Below the pieces are notes generated by a model. That model worked only from the letters and a program-made list of their open reading frames with translations. It was not told the origin of the DNA and ran no database searches. The translations under genes and the position numbers were made by a program. DNA of 64,000 nucleotides from JAWWPG01 sp963820035 (GTDB lineage Bacteria > Actinomycetota > Actinomycetes > Propionibacteriales > Nocardioidaceae). How positions within the stretch are numbered: the stretch's first letter is position 1; each line of letters opens with the position of its first letter. The DNA lies in assembly GCA_963820035.1 (NCBI GenBank), contig CAWFYK010000005.1, positions 310,001-374,000 of the forward strand, given 5' to 3'. Positions 1 through 9,165 of the stretch are shown here, piece by piece.

Positions 1-1
1 C

Positions 2-61
2 GAGGGCGAGCTTCTGACCGTCCCCGACCACATCTCCGTCAAGACGCCCGCGTCCCTCTGA
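2..61 (+). CDS. 3' end of an unidentified protein, truncated by window start
   Basis: A reading frame enters from the left edge and stops at a TGA (59-61). The visible 19 residues end in VKTPASL, and nearly every codon ends in G or C, as in the neighbouring real genes, so this is probably the C-terminus of the gene preceding smc. Too little is visible to name a family. In other actinobacteria this position often holds mutM or an acylphosphatase gene, but the visible residues do not confirm either. Confidence 0.5.
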   Translation, partial: EGELLTVPDHISVKTPASL

Positions 62-92
62 CGCTGACGGCGCCGCTCCCGCGTGGGGTGCC

Positions 93-120
93 GCGACACG
101 TCCTGATGCCCCGGTATGGT
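93..120 (+). promoter_or_regulatory. candidate promoter of smc
   Basis: A TATGGT hexamer (115-120) lies 16 nt downstream of GCGACA (93-98), a plausible sigma-70-type -10/-35 pair. An AAGGAG ribosome binding site follows at 164-169, 7 nt before the TTG start of smc. Assignment is by motif only. Confidence 0.35.
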
Positions 121-176
121 TCTGGCTGGCCTTCCCCCACGCCAACCGGAGCCTTCGGGCGCCAAGGAGCAGCGCG

Positions 177-3100
177 TTGTACCTCAAGAGCCTCACGCTG
201 CGCGGGTTCAAGTCGTTCGCGTCGTCGACGACGCTGCGCTTCGAGCCGGGGATCACCTGCATCGTCGGGCCCAACGGGTCGGGCAAGTCGAACGTCGTCG
301 ACGCCCTCGCCTGGGTGATGGGCGAGCAGGGAGCCAAGTCCCTGCGCGGCGGCAAGATGGAGGACGTCATCTTCGCGGGTACGACGGCCCGGGCACCCCT
401 CGGCCGGGCGGAGGTCGTCCTGACGATCGACAACTCCGACGGCCAGCTCCCGATCGACTACTCCGAGGTCACGATCTCGCGGACGATGTTCCGCAACGGC
501 GGGTCGGACTACGCCATCAACGGCACTCCGTGCCGGCTCCTCGACGTCTCCGAGCTGCTGAGCGACTCGGGGATCGGCCGTGAGATGCACGTCATCGTCG
601 GTCAGGGCCAGCTGGACGCGATCCTGCACGCCTCGCCCGAGGAACGCCGCGGCTTCGTCGAGGAGGCTGCCGGTGTCCTCAAGCACCGCAAGCGCAAGGA
701 GAAGGCGCTGCGCAAGCTCGACGCCACCGAGGGCAACCTGACCAGGCTCGGAGACTTGTTGGGGGAGATCCGCCGGCAGCTCAAGCCCTTGGGGCGGCAG
801 GCGGAGGTCGCGCGGCAGGCATCGGTCGTGCAGACCGAGGTTCGGGACGCGCGAGCCAGGCTGCTCGCTGACGACGTTGTGACGATGCGGGCCGCCCAAC
901 AGCAGGAGCTCGCCGACGAGGAGTCGCTCCGCGCTCGGCGAGCCGAGATCGAGGGCGGGCTGGCACATGCCCGTGCGGAGGAGACCGAGCTGGAGGAGAA
1001 GGTCCGGGCCGACGCACCCCGCGCCGCGGAGGCCCACCAGACCTGGTTCGAGCTGACCGGCGTCCGCGAACGTCTGCTGAGCACGGCCCGGGTGGCCGCC
1101 GAGCGGGTCCGCAACGGCGTGGACTCGCCGACGGAGGAGCGCGCCGGACGCGACCCTGACGAGATGGAGGCGGAGGGCGAGCGGCTGCGTCTCGAGGAGC
1201 GCACGATCGGCGAGCAGATCGCCGGGCTCCAGCGGGATCTGGATGCCGCTCAGCAGGCGCGTCAGCGGGCCGAGCAGGCCCATCTCGAGGAGGACCAGCG
1301 CATCGGGGGTCTCCTCCGGGTGGTGGCCGACCGCCGAGAAGGGCTGGCCCGGTTGTCCGGTCAGGTCAACACGCTGCGCAGCCGCGCGGCAGCGGCCGTC
1401 GACGAGATCGGCCGGCTGGAGACGGCGCGGGCCGAGGCCACCGACCGTGCCGCGCGGGCTCAGCAGGACTTCACGTCGCTCGAGACCCGCATCGCCGGGC
1501 TCGACGCAGGCGAGCACCACCTCGACGCCGAGCATGAGGGAGCGGTCGCCCAGCTCGACGACCTCGACGGCCGGATCATCAAGCTCACCACCGGTCACCA
1601 GGAGGCGGAGCGGGAACGGGCTGCCCTCGAAGCCAGAGCCGAAGCCCTCGAGGTCGGGCTACGCCGCAAGGACGGGGCTGCGGCCCTCCTGGCGGCCGGT
1701 AACCGGACCGACGTCGAGGGCCTGATCGGCTCGGTCGCGAGCCTGCTCTCCGTCCGCCCCGGCTACGAGGCCGCCGTCGCGGCCGCCCTCGGGTCTGCCG
1801 CAGACGCCGTGGCGGTCACCGGCGTCGGTGCGGCGGTCGGGGCCATCGACCATCTGAAGGCAGCCGACCTCGGACGGGCGGGACTGGTCCTCGCCGGAGA
1901 CGACATCGGTGGTCCGGCCTGGCCGGCGCTGCCGGGCACGGCTGTCTATGCCGTCGACGTGGTCGACGCGCCAGACAGTCTTCGGGCAGCCCTGCGTCAC
2001 CTGCTGCACAAGACCGCGGTCGTCGATGATCTGCGAGCGGCCGGCTCGCTGGTGTCCGATCATCCCGACATCGTGGCGGTGACCCCCGAGGGAGACGTCG
2101 TCGGTGGCCATTTTGCCGCCGGCGGGTCGGCCAGCCGACCCAGCCTCCTCGAAGCGCAGGCGGCCCTCGACCAGACAAGGGACGCGCTCGGCCTGGCTCG
2201 TTCGACCTGCGAGCGCCTCCAGTTCGAGCTCAGCGCGCTCGCCGCGGAGCGAGCCGAGGTCCAGAGCAGGGCAGACGTAGCGCTGGCCAAGCTCCACGAG
2301 TCAGACGCGTCGCTCGCCGCCGTCGCGGAGGAGCTCGGACAGCTCGGCTCGTTGGCGCGGAACGCGAAGGCCGAGGCGTCCCGGCTCACGGCGGCTATCG
2401 CTGCCGCCGAGGAGGCTCGCGACGCCGACATCCTGGGCCTGGCCGATCTCGAGCATCGCCTGCAGGCGGCCGAGTCGGGGTCGACCGAGGAACCCGACAC
2501 GACCCACCGTGACGTGGTTGCCCAGCGGGCCAGAGCCGCGCGGCAGGCCGAGGTGGATGTCCGGTTGTCGCTGCGCACCTCGGAGGAACGTTCCCGGGCC
2601 TTGCACGGCCGCGCCGATGCGCTGGTCGAGGCAGCCGCGCGCGAGCGCCGGGCCCGCGAGCAGCTGGCCCAGCGCCGCGCCCGACGACGTCGCGAGGCGG
2701 CCGCCGCCGCTGCCGTCGCCACCGGTGTGACCCTCGTCCTGGGCAGGCTCGAGCGGTCCCGCGCGGAGTCCGACCGCCGACGCGCCGAGGTGGAGGCGGC
2801 GAAGACCAGCCACGAGCAGGAGCTCACCGAGCTGCGGTCGCGGCTGCGGGTTCTCGACCAGGACTACGCCAGGCTCACCGACACCGTCCATCGGGACGAG
2901 ATCATCCGTGCCGAGCAGCGGCTGCGCCTCGAGCAGTTCGAGGAGCGAGCCCTCGACGAGCTCGGTCTCGACCTGGAGTCGCTCGTCGCCGACTACGGTC
3001 CCGCCCAGCCGCTGGCGACCGAGTCCGGCGACGCGGCGCCCTACGTCCGGGCGGAGCAGGAACGCCGCCTCCGCAACGCCGAGCGCATGCTGGGTCAGCT

Positions 3101-3707
3101 CGGCAGGATCAACCCGCTGGCGCTCGAGGAGTTCACGGCGCTCGAGGAGCGGCACCGCTTCCTGGGCGAGCAGCTCGAGGACCTCAAGAAGACCCGGCGC
3201 GACCTGCTCGACATCGTCAAGGAGGTCGACGAGCGGGTCGAGCAGGTGTTCACGGCCGCGTTCACCGACGTCGCCCGCGAGTTCGAGACGATCTTCGGAC
3301 GGCTCTTCCCCGGCGGCGAGGGCCGGTTGGTGCTCACCGACCCCACCGACATGCTCGCGTCCGGGGTCGACGTCGAGGCCCGACCCGCCGGCAAGAAGAT
3401 CAAGCGGCTGTCGCTGCTGTCCGGCGGCGAGCGGTCGCTCGTGGCGGTGGCCTTCCTGGTCGCCTTGTTCAAGGCCCGGCCCTCGCCGTTCTACATCCTC
3501 GACGAGGTCGAGGCGGCGCTCGATGACACCAACCTCGGCCGGCTCCTGGAGATCTACGAAGAGCTCCGTGAGCAGTCCCAGCTGGTGGTCATCACCCACC
3601 AGAAGCGCACCATGGAGTGCGCGGACGCCCTCTACGGCGTGTCAATGCGCGGGGACGGGGTGTCGACGGTAATCAGCCAACGACTTCGCGAACCCGCCGC
3701 CAGCTGA
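177..3707 (+). CDS. smc: chromosome segregation ATPase SMC
   Basis: Structural-maintenance-of-chromosomes ATPase; it dimerises through its hinge and with ScpA/ScpB organises and segregates the replicated nucleoid. The 1176 residues have the full SMC layout: Walker A GPNGSGKS at residues 31-38, a long charged Arg/Glu/Ala-rich coiled coil, a globular hinge at about 500-660, a second coiled coil, then the ABC signature LSGGE near residue 1082 and Walker B YILDEVEAALDD just after. The TTG start at 177 is chosen because AAGGAG lies 7 nt upstream and the N-terminus MYLKSLTLRGFKSF is canonical. ftsY follows after a gap holding a hairpin and a small gene, the usual actinobacterial order. No sign of truncation. 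Confidence 0.98.
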   Translation: MYLKSLTLRGFKSFASSTTLRFEPGITCIVGPNGSGKSNVVDALAWVMGEQGAKSLRGGKMEDVIFAGTTARAPLGRAEVVLTIDNSDGQLPIDYSEVTISRTMFRNGGSDYAINGTPCRLLDVSELLSDSGIGREMHVIVGQGQLDAILHASPEERRGFVEEAAGVLKHRKRKEKALRKLDATEGNLTRLGDLLGEIRRQLKPLGRQAEVARQASVVQTEVRDARARLLADDVVTMRAAQQQELADEESLRARRAEIEGGLAHARAEETELEEKVRADAPRAAEAHQTWFELTGVRERLLSTARVAAERVRNGVDSPTEERAGRDPDEMEAEGERLRLEERTIGEQIAGLQRDLDAAQQARQRAEQAHLEEDQRIGGLLRVVADRREGLARLSGQVNTLRSRAAAAVDEIGRLETARAEATDRAARAQQDFTSLETRIAGLDAGEHHLDAEHEGAVAQLDDLDGRIIKLTTGHQEAERERAALEARAEALEVGLRRKDGAAALLAAGNRTDVEGLIGSVASLLSVRPGYEAAVAAALGSAADAVAVTGVGAAVGAIDHLKAADLGRAGLVLAGDDIGGPAWPALPGTAVYAVDVVDAPDSLRAALRHLLHKTAVVDDLRAAGSLVSDHPDIVAVTPEGDVVGGHFAAGGSASRPSLLEAQAALDQTRDALGLARSTCERLQFELSALAAERAEVQSRADVALAKLHESDASLAAVAEELGQLGSLARNAKAEASRLTAAIAAAEEARDADILGLADLEHRLQAAESGSTEEPDTTHRDVVAQRARAARQAEVDVRLSLRTSEERSRALHGRADALVEAAARERRAREQLAQRRARRRREAAAAAAVATGVTLVLGRLERSRAESDRRRAEVEAAKTSHEQELTELRSRLRVLDQDYARLTDTVHRDEIIRAEQRLRLEQFEERALDELGLDLESLVADYGPAQPLATESGDAAPYVRAEQERRLRNAERMLGQLGRINPLALEEFTALEERHRFLGEQLEDLKKTRRDLLDIVKEVDERVEQVFTAAFTDVAREFETIFGRLFPGGEGRLVLTDPTDMLASGVDVEARPAGKKIKRLSLLSGGERSLVAVAFLVALFKARPSPFYILDEVEAALDDTNLGRLLEIYEELREQSQLVVITHQKRTMECADALYGVSMRGDGVSTVISQRLREPAAS

Positions 3708-3750
3708 CCCGGGCGCCACCCAGCCAGTTCCCCATCCTGCCGCACCCCGC

Positions 3751-3807
3751 GAATTGCGGGAAAGCGCAGGTCTTCGGGGTCTCGAAACCTGCGTTTCCTC
3801 GCAATTG
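3751..3807. repeat. imperfect inverted repeat, 21-nt arms, between smc and the next gene
   Basis: Arms 3751-3771 and 3787-3807 are inverted copies matching at 17 of 21 positions, separated by 15 nt. Read as + strand RNA, two of the four differences become G-U pairs, giving a stem interrupted by one internal A-C mismatch. There is no T-run after it, so it is not a canonical intrinsic terminator. It may be a terminator-like hairpin or a dispersed palindromic element. The rest of the 3708-3918 gap shows nothing else recognisable. Confidence 0.7.
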
Positions 3808-3918
3808 AGCCAGCCCGCCTGACGTGAGGTATTCGCGACTGTGGAGCCGACCGTGGCACGATGGATGTGAGACGGGCGATCGGCGCCCCACTGCGTGCAG
3901 GAGAGACCTCAGCCGCTT

Positions 3919-4071
3919 ATGTTGCTCATCGTCGTTGCCATGGTCGTCGTGATGGCCCTCGCGGGCCTCGTCGCCGCCGTCGTCGCCTACCCCGAGCGTG
4001 GGGAGCCCATCCCGCACGCCGCCTGGCTCACGAACCAGATGAACAAGATCCACCACCGCATCAACCCGTGA
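3919..4071 (+). CDS. 50-residue single-pass membrane protein
   Basis: A short ATG frame encodes 50 residues: a hydrophobic stretch rich in Val, Ala and Leu from residue 2 to about 23, then a polar tail containing YPERGEPIPHAAWL and ending HHRINP. The pattern is a single transmembrane helix with a C-terminal tail of about 27 residues. Codons are G/C-ending throughout. It ends 43 nt before ftsY, so it may be expressed with it. I do not recognise the family; nothing in the sequence assigns a function. Confidence 0.65.
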   Translation: MLLIVVAMVVVMALAGLVAAVVAYPERGEPIPHAAWLTNQMNKIHHRINP

Positions 4072-4114
4072 TCTGGTGCCAGACGCGCTCGCCGCGTCTG
4101 CAAGGATTTTCACT

Positions 4115-5302
4115 GTGACGACCTACCTCATCCTCGCGGTGGCCGTGCTGGCCGTCGCGCTGGTCGCTCTCGGCCTCGTCGTCGGGCTACGACGGCGCGG
4201 ACCGACAGCCGACGTACGCGACTCCGTCCGCCCGTCCCAGACATCCGGGGATGCCGCCGAGCATCCACCCCGTGGCGGGGCGACGGCCGGGACCGACGTC
4301 CTGGTCCCGGAGGAGCTGGTCGAGGAAGCACCCGAGCCCACGGAGGTGCTGGAGCGGCCGCAGCCGGTCGCCGGCCGGCTCCGTCTCCTCCGCAACCGGC
4401 TCGCCCGATCCCAGTCGACGCTCGGCAAGGGGCTGCTCTCGCTCCTGTCCCGTGACAAGCTGGACGAGGAGACCTGGGAGGAGATCGAGGACACCCTCCT
4501 GACCGCCGATGTGGGCGTCGCGCCGACTCAGCAGCTGGTCGAGCGGCTGCGTACGCGCGTGCGGGTCGAGGCGGCCAACGGTGAGCAGGCGCAGCGGCTG
4601 CTCCGCGAGGAGCTGGTGGCGCTCGTCGACCCGTCTGTCGACCGCACGCTGAACGCCGCCCGGCACGACGGGATGCCCGGAGTGGTGATGGTGGTCGGGG
4701 TCAACGGCGTCGGCAAGACCACCACGATCGGCAAGATCGCGCGGGTGCTGGTCGCCGACGACAAGCAGGTTCTGCTCGGCGCGGCCGACACCTTTCGCGC
4801 CGCCGCGGCCGACCAGCTCCAGACCTGGGGCGAGCGCGTGGGGGTCTCCACCGTGCGCGGCGCCGAGGGCGCCGACCCGGCGAGCGTGGCCTTCGAGGCC
4901 ACCCGTGCCGGTGTCGAGCAGGAGGTCGACACCGTGCTCATCGACACCGCCGGTCGGCTGCACACCAAGACTGGGCTCATGGACGAGCTGGGCAAGGTCA
5001 AACGCGTCGTCGAGAAGCAGGCGCCGGTCGGCGAGGTGCTGCTCGTCATCGATGCCACCACCGGCCAGAACGGCCTGACCCAGGCCCGGATCTTCTCCGA
5101 GGTGGTCGACGTCACCGGCATCGTGCTGACCAAGCTGGACGGCACCGCCAAGGGCGGCATCGTGATCGCGGTCCAGGCCGAGCTCGGCGTACCCGTCAAG
5201 CTCGTGGGCCTCGGTGAGGGCCCTGACGACCTGGCGCCGTTCGAGGCTGCCGCGTTCGTCGACGCCCTGCTCGGCAACGACGCGGGGATGCCCGCTCTCT
5301 GA
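4115..5302 (+). CDS. ftsY: signal recognition particle receptor FtsY
   Basis: Membrane-bound SRP receptor GTPase that docks Ffh-ribosome complexes at the translocon. It has an N-terminal transmembrane helix (TTYLILAVAVLAVALVALG), an acidic linker, the N domain, and the G domain: G1 GVNGVGKTTT near residue 195, DTFRAAAADQL, G3 DTAGRLHTK, G4 TKLDGTAKGG and the closing GLGEGPDDLAPF. I place the start at GTG 4115, preceded by AAGGA at 4102-4106 with 8 nt spacing, giving 395 residues with the membrane helix at the very N-terminus; an in-frame GTG at 4076 would add 13 polar residues and has no such site. Confidence 0.97.
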   Translation: MTTYLILAVAVLAVALVALGLVVGLRRRGPTADVRDSVRPSQTSGDAAEHPPRGGATAGTDVLVPEELVEEAPEPTEVLERPQPVAGRLRLLRNRLARSQSTLGKGLLSLLSRDKLDEETWEEIEDTLLTADVGVAPTQQLVERLRTRVRVEAANGEQAQRLLREELVALVDPSVDRTLNAARHDGMPGVVMVVGVNGVGKTTTIGKIARVLVADDKQVLLGAADTFRAAAADQLQTWGERVGVSTVRGAEGADPASVAFEATRAGVEQEVDTVLIDTAGRLHTKTGLMDELGKVKRVVEKQAPVGEVLLVIDATTGQNGLTQARIFSEVVDVTGIVLTKLDGTAKGGIVIAVQAELGVPVKLVGLGEGPDDLAPFEAAAFVDALLGNDAGMPAL

Positions 5303-5350
5303 GGCGGGCCGACTCCCTCGGAGGTCGCTCCCTCAGGCAGACCGGGGCGC

Positions 5351-6013
5351 CTAGCCGACGTCCCAGGGCGTGCCGTCGGACAGGTCCACGACCTCCGTCC
5401 CGCCAGGAGCGAACCCGCGTACGTGGGCGAGGTAGCCGGCGCGGCCGGTCGGGTTGAGCAGGCCGTCGTGGATCGGGAACTGCCAGCGAGGTGCGATCCG
5501 GTCGGCGAACGCGAGGGTGTCTCTGACCGCGGTCCACGGTGCGTTGAGCGGGATCGCGAGCACATCGACCGACCGGCCGGGCTCGGCGTCATAAGCGTCA
5601 CCCGGATGGAACAGAATCGGCTCACCAGGCGCCGAGAGGACGTACCCCGTGTTGTCGATCCGGTCCACCCGGTCGTGGATGAGGGCATGCTGCCGGCCGA
5701 CTCCCTCCACCGTCACGCGGGCGATCGTCCTGGAACGCCCACCAGGGAAGGCCTCGGCCGTGATGCTGTCAGCGAGGCCTCCGACCAGGGCGGCGGTCGC
5801 AGGCTCCGCGAGCACCACGGCGTCCGGGTTGGCAGCCACCACAGCCGGGAGGCGGTCCGGGTCGACGTGGTCAGGATGCTGGTGAGTGAGCAGGACGGCG
5901 TCGAGACCGGTCAGCGAGGTGACGTCGCCGGAGTAGACACCCGGGTCGATGAGCAGCCGCGTGTCGGCGACCTCGACGAGCAGGCAGGCGTGTCCGAGAT
6001 GGGTCAGGCGCAT
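5351..6013 (-). CDS. metallo-beta-lactamase-fold hydrolase (UlaG/YtnP-like)
   Basis: Predicted metal-dependent hydrolase of the metallo-beta-lactamase fold, about 220 residues. The metal-binding motif THQHPDH is at residues 43-49, preceded by the typical THLGHACLLVE strand and LIDPGVYSGD; later HPGD and FPIHDG supply further metal ligands. The arrangement matches small UlaG-like proteins found widely in actinobacteria, whose substrates are mostly unknown. An ATG at 6013 begins MRLTHLGH, the usual N-terminus; an in-frame GTG at 6022 is an alternative. It is convergent with ftsY and followed on the same strand by nothing obviously related. Confidence 0.85.
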   Translation of the reverse strand: MRLTHLGHACLLVEVADTRLLIDPGVYSGDVTSLTGLDAVLLTHQHPDHVDPDRLPAVVAANPDAVVLAEPATAALVGGLADSITAEAFPGGRSRTIARVTVEGVGRQHALIHDRVDRIDNTGYVLSAPGEPILFHPGDAYDAEPGRSVDVLAIPLNAPWTAVRDTLAFADRIAPRWQFPIHDGLLNPTGRAGYLAHVRGFAPGGTEVVDLSDGTPWDVG

Positions 6014-6056
6014 GCCCCTCACCTTAGTGAGGGTGCAGCGTCAGAGCACGGCGACG

Positions 6057-7457
6057 TCAGCTCCCGAGCGTGCCCGGGAACAGGTTCGCGTCCGACGGCC
6101 GACCGGTCGACAGCACCCACTCGTGCCAGAAGCTGGTCAGGTCGACACCGGTTCGCCTGCTGAGCTCGTCGCGCAGCTGGAGCATGCTCATGTTCTTGCC
6201 GCTGAAGTCCGCCTGGATGCCCTTGAGCGCCTTGACGTACGTCGCGTCGTTGCCGATCTTGTGACGGAGCGCGTGCTCGAAGTAGGCCCCCTTCTGGTAG
6301 ACCCCGGCGTAGTCGAACTCGTGGCCCGGTCCCATGTCGTAGAGCGGCGCGCTGAAGTCGACCGTGCTGAGCGTCCGCAGGTAGTGATTGTCGAGGTCCG
6401 ACCCGTTGTGCTCCGACCAGAGCCACTGGGCGTATGACGCCATGCACTCGTTGAGACAGACGTCGCGCCAACGCTCGATCGAGACGTTGTCCCCCCACCA
6501 CTGGTGGGCGTTCTCGTGGACGATGGTGCTCACATTGACGTGGGCCGTGTAGACGGGGCGGGAGTAGGTCTCAAGCGAGAACCCCACGGGGGCGTCGACG
6601 AACATCCCGCCCGCGGCCGGCGCCGGGTACGGGCCGAACTTCGTCGACAGGAAAGCAAGGATCTTCGGGAGCAGCGCCTCATGCTTCTGCTGGGGTGTCG
6701 CGCCGGGCGAGTACGCGTCCACGACCGGTGTCCCGTCAGGCAGCTTCGAGCGCTTCACGACCAGCTGGTCGATGAGGATGGTGGTCTCGTACGTCGTCGC
6801 CGGCACGTCCAGGTTCCAGCGGAAGGTGCGGGTCGCGGACGCTCCCGAGCCCGCCGACGTCGTGGGCCCCTCGATGCCGTTGGAGACGACGCTGAACTGG
6901 GCCGGGACGGTGGCGGTGAGATGGAACGTCGCCTTGTCCGTGGGGTGGTCGTTGCAGGCGTACCAGAACGCGCAGGAGTGCGGCTCGCCGGCCATGACCC
7001 CACCGCCGCTGATCAGCGGGTGCCAGCCGCTGATCGCACCGGAGTAGCCGACCCGGCCCGAATCCGAGACGACCACGTCGAAGGGTCTCCCGGACACCAG
7101 GGGCGCTCGGGGGGTGATCACCAGCTCGTGCGGGGCCAGTCGGGTGAAGCCGGCACGCTCCCCGTCGACCCGTACCGATGACACCGTCAGCCCGCGGCTC
7201 AGGTCGAGGTCGAAGCTGGCCCGCGACTGGGTCGCCGTTGCGCGGACCAGCGTGGTGGTCCGGAACGTCACGTCGCTGGGCAGGTAGCGGGTGTGCACCC
7301 AGTAGCCCGAGACGTCGTACCCTCGGTTGCCGTCCGAGGGGTAGTAGGGGTCACCGATGCCCTGTGCCGGACCTGCGGTTGAGGTGTGGGACGACGAGCA
7401 TCCCGCGGCAGCGACGACAGCCGCAGCCAGGACGGCGACCAGGCCGGCTCTCAGCAC
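6057..7457 (-). CDS. M1-family zinc metallopeptidase lipoprotein
   Basis: Secreted, lipid-anchored aminopeptidase-like enzyme. A signal peptide ends in the lipobox AAGC (Cys20). Residues 40-230 form the beta-rich N-terminal domain seen in M1 peptidases. The catalytic motif HENAH lies at 314-318 and is followed 18 residues later by Glu337, exactly the gluzincin HEXXH-X18-E spacing. Upstream, GFSLET (Glu296) stands where M1 aminopeptidases carry the GXMEN exopeptidase loop. At 466 residues it lacks the large C-terminal helical domain of full-length PepN. Likely peptide trimming at the outside of the membrane; substrate unknown. Confidence 0.88.
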   Translation of the reverse strand: MLRAGLVAVLAAAVVAAAGCSSSHTSTAGPAQGIGDPYYPSDGNRGYDVSGYWVHTRYLPSDVTFRTTTLVRATATQSRASFDLDLSRGLTVSSVRVDGERAGFTRLAPHELVITPRAPLVSGRPFDVVVSDSGRVGYSGAISGWHPLISGGGVMAGEPHSCAFWYACNDHPTDKATFHLTATVPAQFSVVSNGIEGPTTSAGSGASATRTFRWNLDVPATTYETTILIDQLVVKRSKLPDGTPVVDAYSPGATPQQKHEALLPKILAFLSTKFGPYPAPAAGGMFVDAPVGFSLETYSRPVYTAHVNVSTIVHENAHQWWGDNVSIERWRDVCLNECMASYAQWLWSEHNGSDLDNHYLRTLSTVDFSAPLYDMGPGHEFDYAGVYQKGAYFEHALRHKIGNDATYVKALKGIQADFSGKNMSMLQLRDELSRRTGVDLTSFWHEWVLSTGRPSDANLFPGTLGS

Positions 7458-7533
7458 GCCGCCAGTCTGGCAGTCGGGTGAGCGCAGGTAGTCTGACTTT
7501 GCTCACGATTTCGACACCAATCGAGGATTCGCG

Positions 7534-9105
7534 TTGTTCAACACCTTGCAGGACCGTCTCGCCGCGACGTTCAAGAACCTGCGCGGCAAGGGCAGGCTCT
7601 CCGAGGCCGACATCGACGCCACCTGCCGGGAGATCAGGATCGCCCTGCTCGAGGCGGACGTTGCGCTGGCCGCCGTCCGCGAGTTCATCGCCCGCGTCCG
7701 CGAACGGGCCCGCGGCGCCGAGGTGAGCGAGGCGCTCAACCCCGCCCAGCAGGTCATCAAGATCGTCAACGACGAGCTCGTGACGATCCTGGGCGGGGAG
7801 ACCCGGCGGCTGCAGTTCGCGAAGACCCCGCCGACGGTGATCATGCTCGCCGGCCTGCAGGGGTCGGGCAAGACGACCCTCGCCGGCAAGCTGGGGCGAT
7901 GGCTCAAGGAGCAGGGTCGTTCGCCGCTGCTCGTCGCGGCCGACCTCCAGCGGCCGAACGCCGTCACCCAGCTCCAGGTGGTCGGGAGCCAGGCTGGGGT
8001 GACCGTCTTCGCCCCGGAGCCCGGCAACGGGGTCGGGGACCCCGTTGCGGTTGCGCGAAACTCCATCGCCGAGGCGAAGCGCTCGCTCTACGACGTGGTC
8101 GTCGTCGACACTGCCGGCCGGCTCGGCATCGACGCCGACCTGATGAAGCAGGCCGCGGACATCCGGGACGCGGTCGACCCCGACGAGATCCTCTTCGTCG
8201 TCGACGCCATGATCGGGCAGGACGCGGTGACGACGGCACAGGCCTTCCTGGACGGCGTCGGGTTCACCGGCGTCGTGTTGTCGAAGCTCGACGGTGACGC
8301 CCGCGGAGGCGCGGCGCTGTCGGTGGCGCAGGTCACGGGCCGGCAGGTGATGTTCGCGTCGAACGGCGAGAAGCTCACCGACTTCGACGTGTTCCACCCC
8401 GACCGGATGGCCTCCCGCATCCTTGGCATGGGCGACATGATGACGCTCATCGAGCAGGCGGAGAAGGTGTTCGACGCCGACCAGGCGGCCAAGGCGGCCG
8501 CCAAGCTGTCGGGCCAGGGCGGCGAGTTCACCCTCGACGACTTCATGGAGCAGATGCAGTCGGTCCGCAAGATGGGCTCGCTCTCCAAGATCATGGGGAT
8601 GCTGCCCGGGATGGGTCAGTTCAAGGACCAGATCGAGAACATCGACGACAAGGAGATCGACCGGGTCCAGGCGCTCATCGAGTCGATGACGCCGGCCGAA
8701 CGGGCCAACCCGAAGATCATCGACGGCTCGCGGCGGGCCAGGATCGCCCGCGGGTCGGGCCGCTCCGTCAGCGACGTCAACCAGCTCGTGGACCGGTTCT
8801 TCGAGGCCCGCAAGATGATGCTGGCCATGGCCAAGGGCGGCGGCATGCCCGGGATGCCAGGCATGCCGGGCATGGGCGGCAAGCGGACCAAGGCCCGTCA
8901 GCAGGCACCGCAGCGGCGCTCGAAACGCGCGTCCGGCAACCCGGCGAAACGGGCCGCCCAGGAGCGCGCCAAGACCGCGGCGGGCACGGCTGATGCAGCC
9001 CCTGACGGTGCGGCCGCCTTCGGCTTCAAGCCGTCGGCCGGCAAGGACGCCGCCGACCTGCCGGAGGGTTTCGAGCTGCCCAAGGAGCTGCGCGACCTGC
9101 TCTGA
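7534..9105 (+). CDS. ffh: signal recognition particle protein Ffh
   Basis: GTPase that binds 4.5S RNA and signal peptides and pairs with FtsY. N domain at 1-90, G1 GLQGSGKT at 107-114, DTAGRLGID, SKLDGDARGG, then the methionine-rich M domain (MLPGMGQ, RARIARGSG, RKMMLAM). The M domain runs into a short GMPGMPGMPGMGG repeat and a basic, then Ala-rich tail of about 80 residues ending LPKELRDLL, longer than the E. coli protein but usual for actinobacteria. TTG start at 7534 is preceded by GAGGA (7523-7527). The 4.5S RNA gene is not visible in this window. Confidence 0.98.
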   Translation: MFNTLQDRLAATFKNLRGKGRLSEADIDATCREIRIALLEADVALAAVREFIARVRERARGAEVSEALNPAQQVIKIVNDELVTILGGETRRLQFAKTPPTVIMLAGLQGSGKTTLAGKLGRWLKEQGRSPLLVAADLQRPNAVTQLQVVGSQAGVTVFAPEPGNGVGDPVAVARNSIAEAKRSLYDVVVVDTAGRLGIDADLMKQAADIRDAVDPDEILFVVDAMIGQDAVTTAQAFLDGVGFTGVVLSKLDGDARGGAALSVAQVTGRQVMFASNGEKLTDFDVFHPDRMASRILGMGDMMTLIEQAEKVFDADQAAKAAAKLSGQGGEFTLDDFMEQMQSVRKMGSLSKIMGMLPGMGQFKDQIENIDDKEIDRVQALIESMTPAERANPKIIDGSRRARIARGSGRSVSDVNQLVDRFFEARKMMLAMAKGGGMPGMPGMPGMGGKRTKARQQAPQRRSKRASGNPAKRAAQERAKTAAGTADAAPDGAAAFGFKPSAGKDAADLPEGFELPKELRDLL

Positions 9106-9165
9106 CGCTCGCCCTCAGAGGGTCGGCCGCAGCGTCGAGACGAGGCGGAGGCTTGTCGGGCAACC

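Noticed and set aside
39..1598. Long minus-strand open frame opposite smc
   Set aside because: Antisense to a clear SMC; composition is a by-product of high GC, no recognisable domain.
3861..4118. Plus-strand Arg-rich frame before ftsY
   Set aside because: Out of frame with the better-supported 50-residue membrane protein, and its composition is that of a shifted frame.
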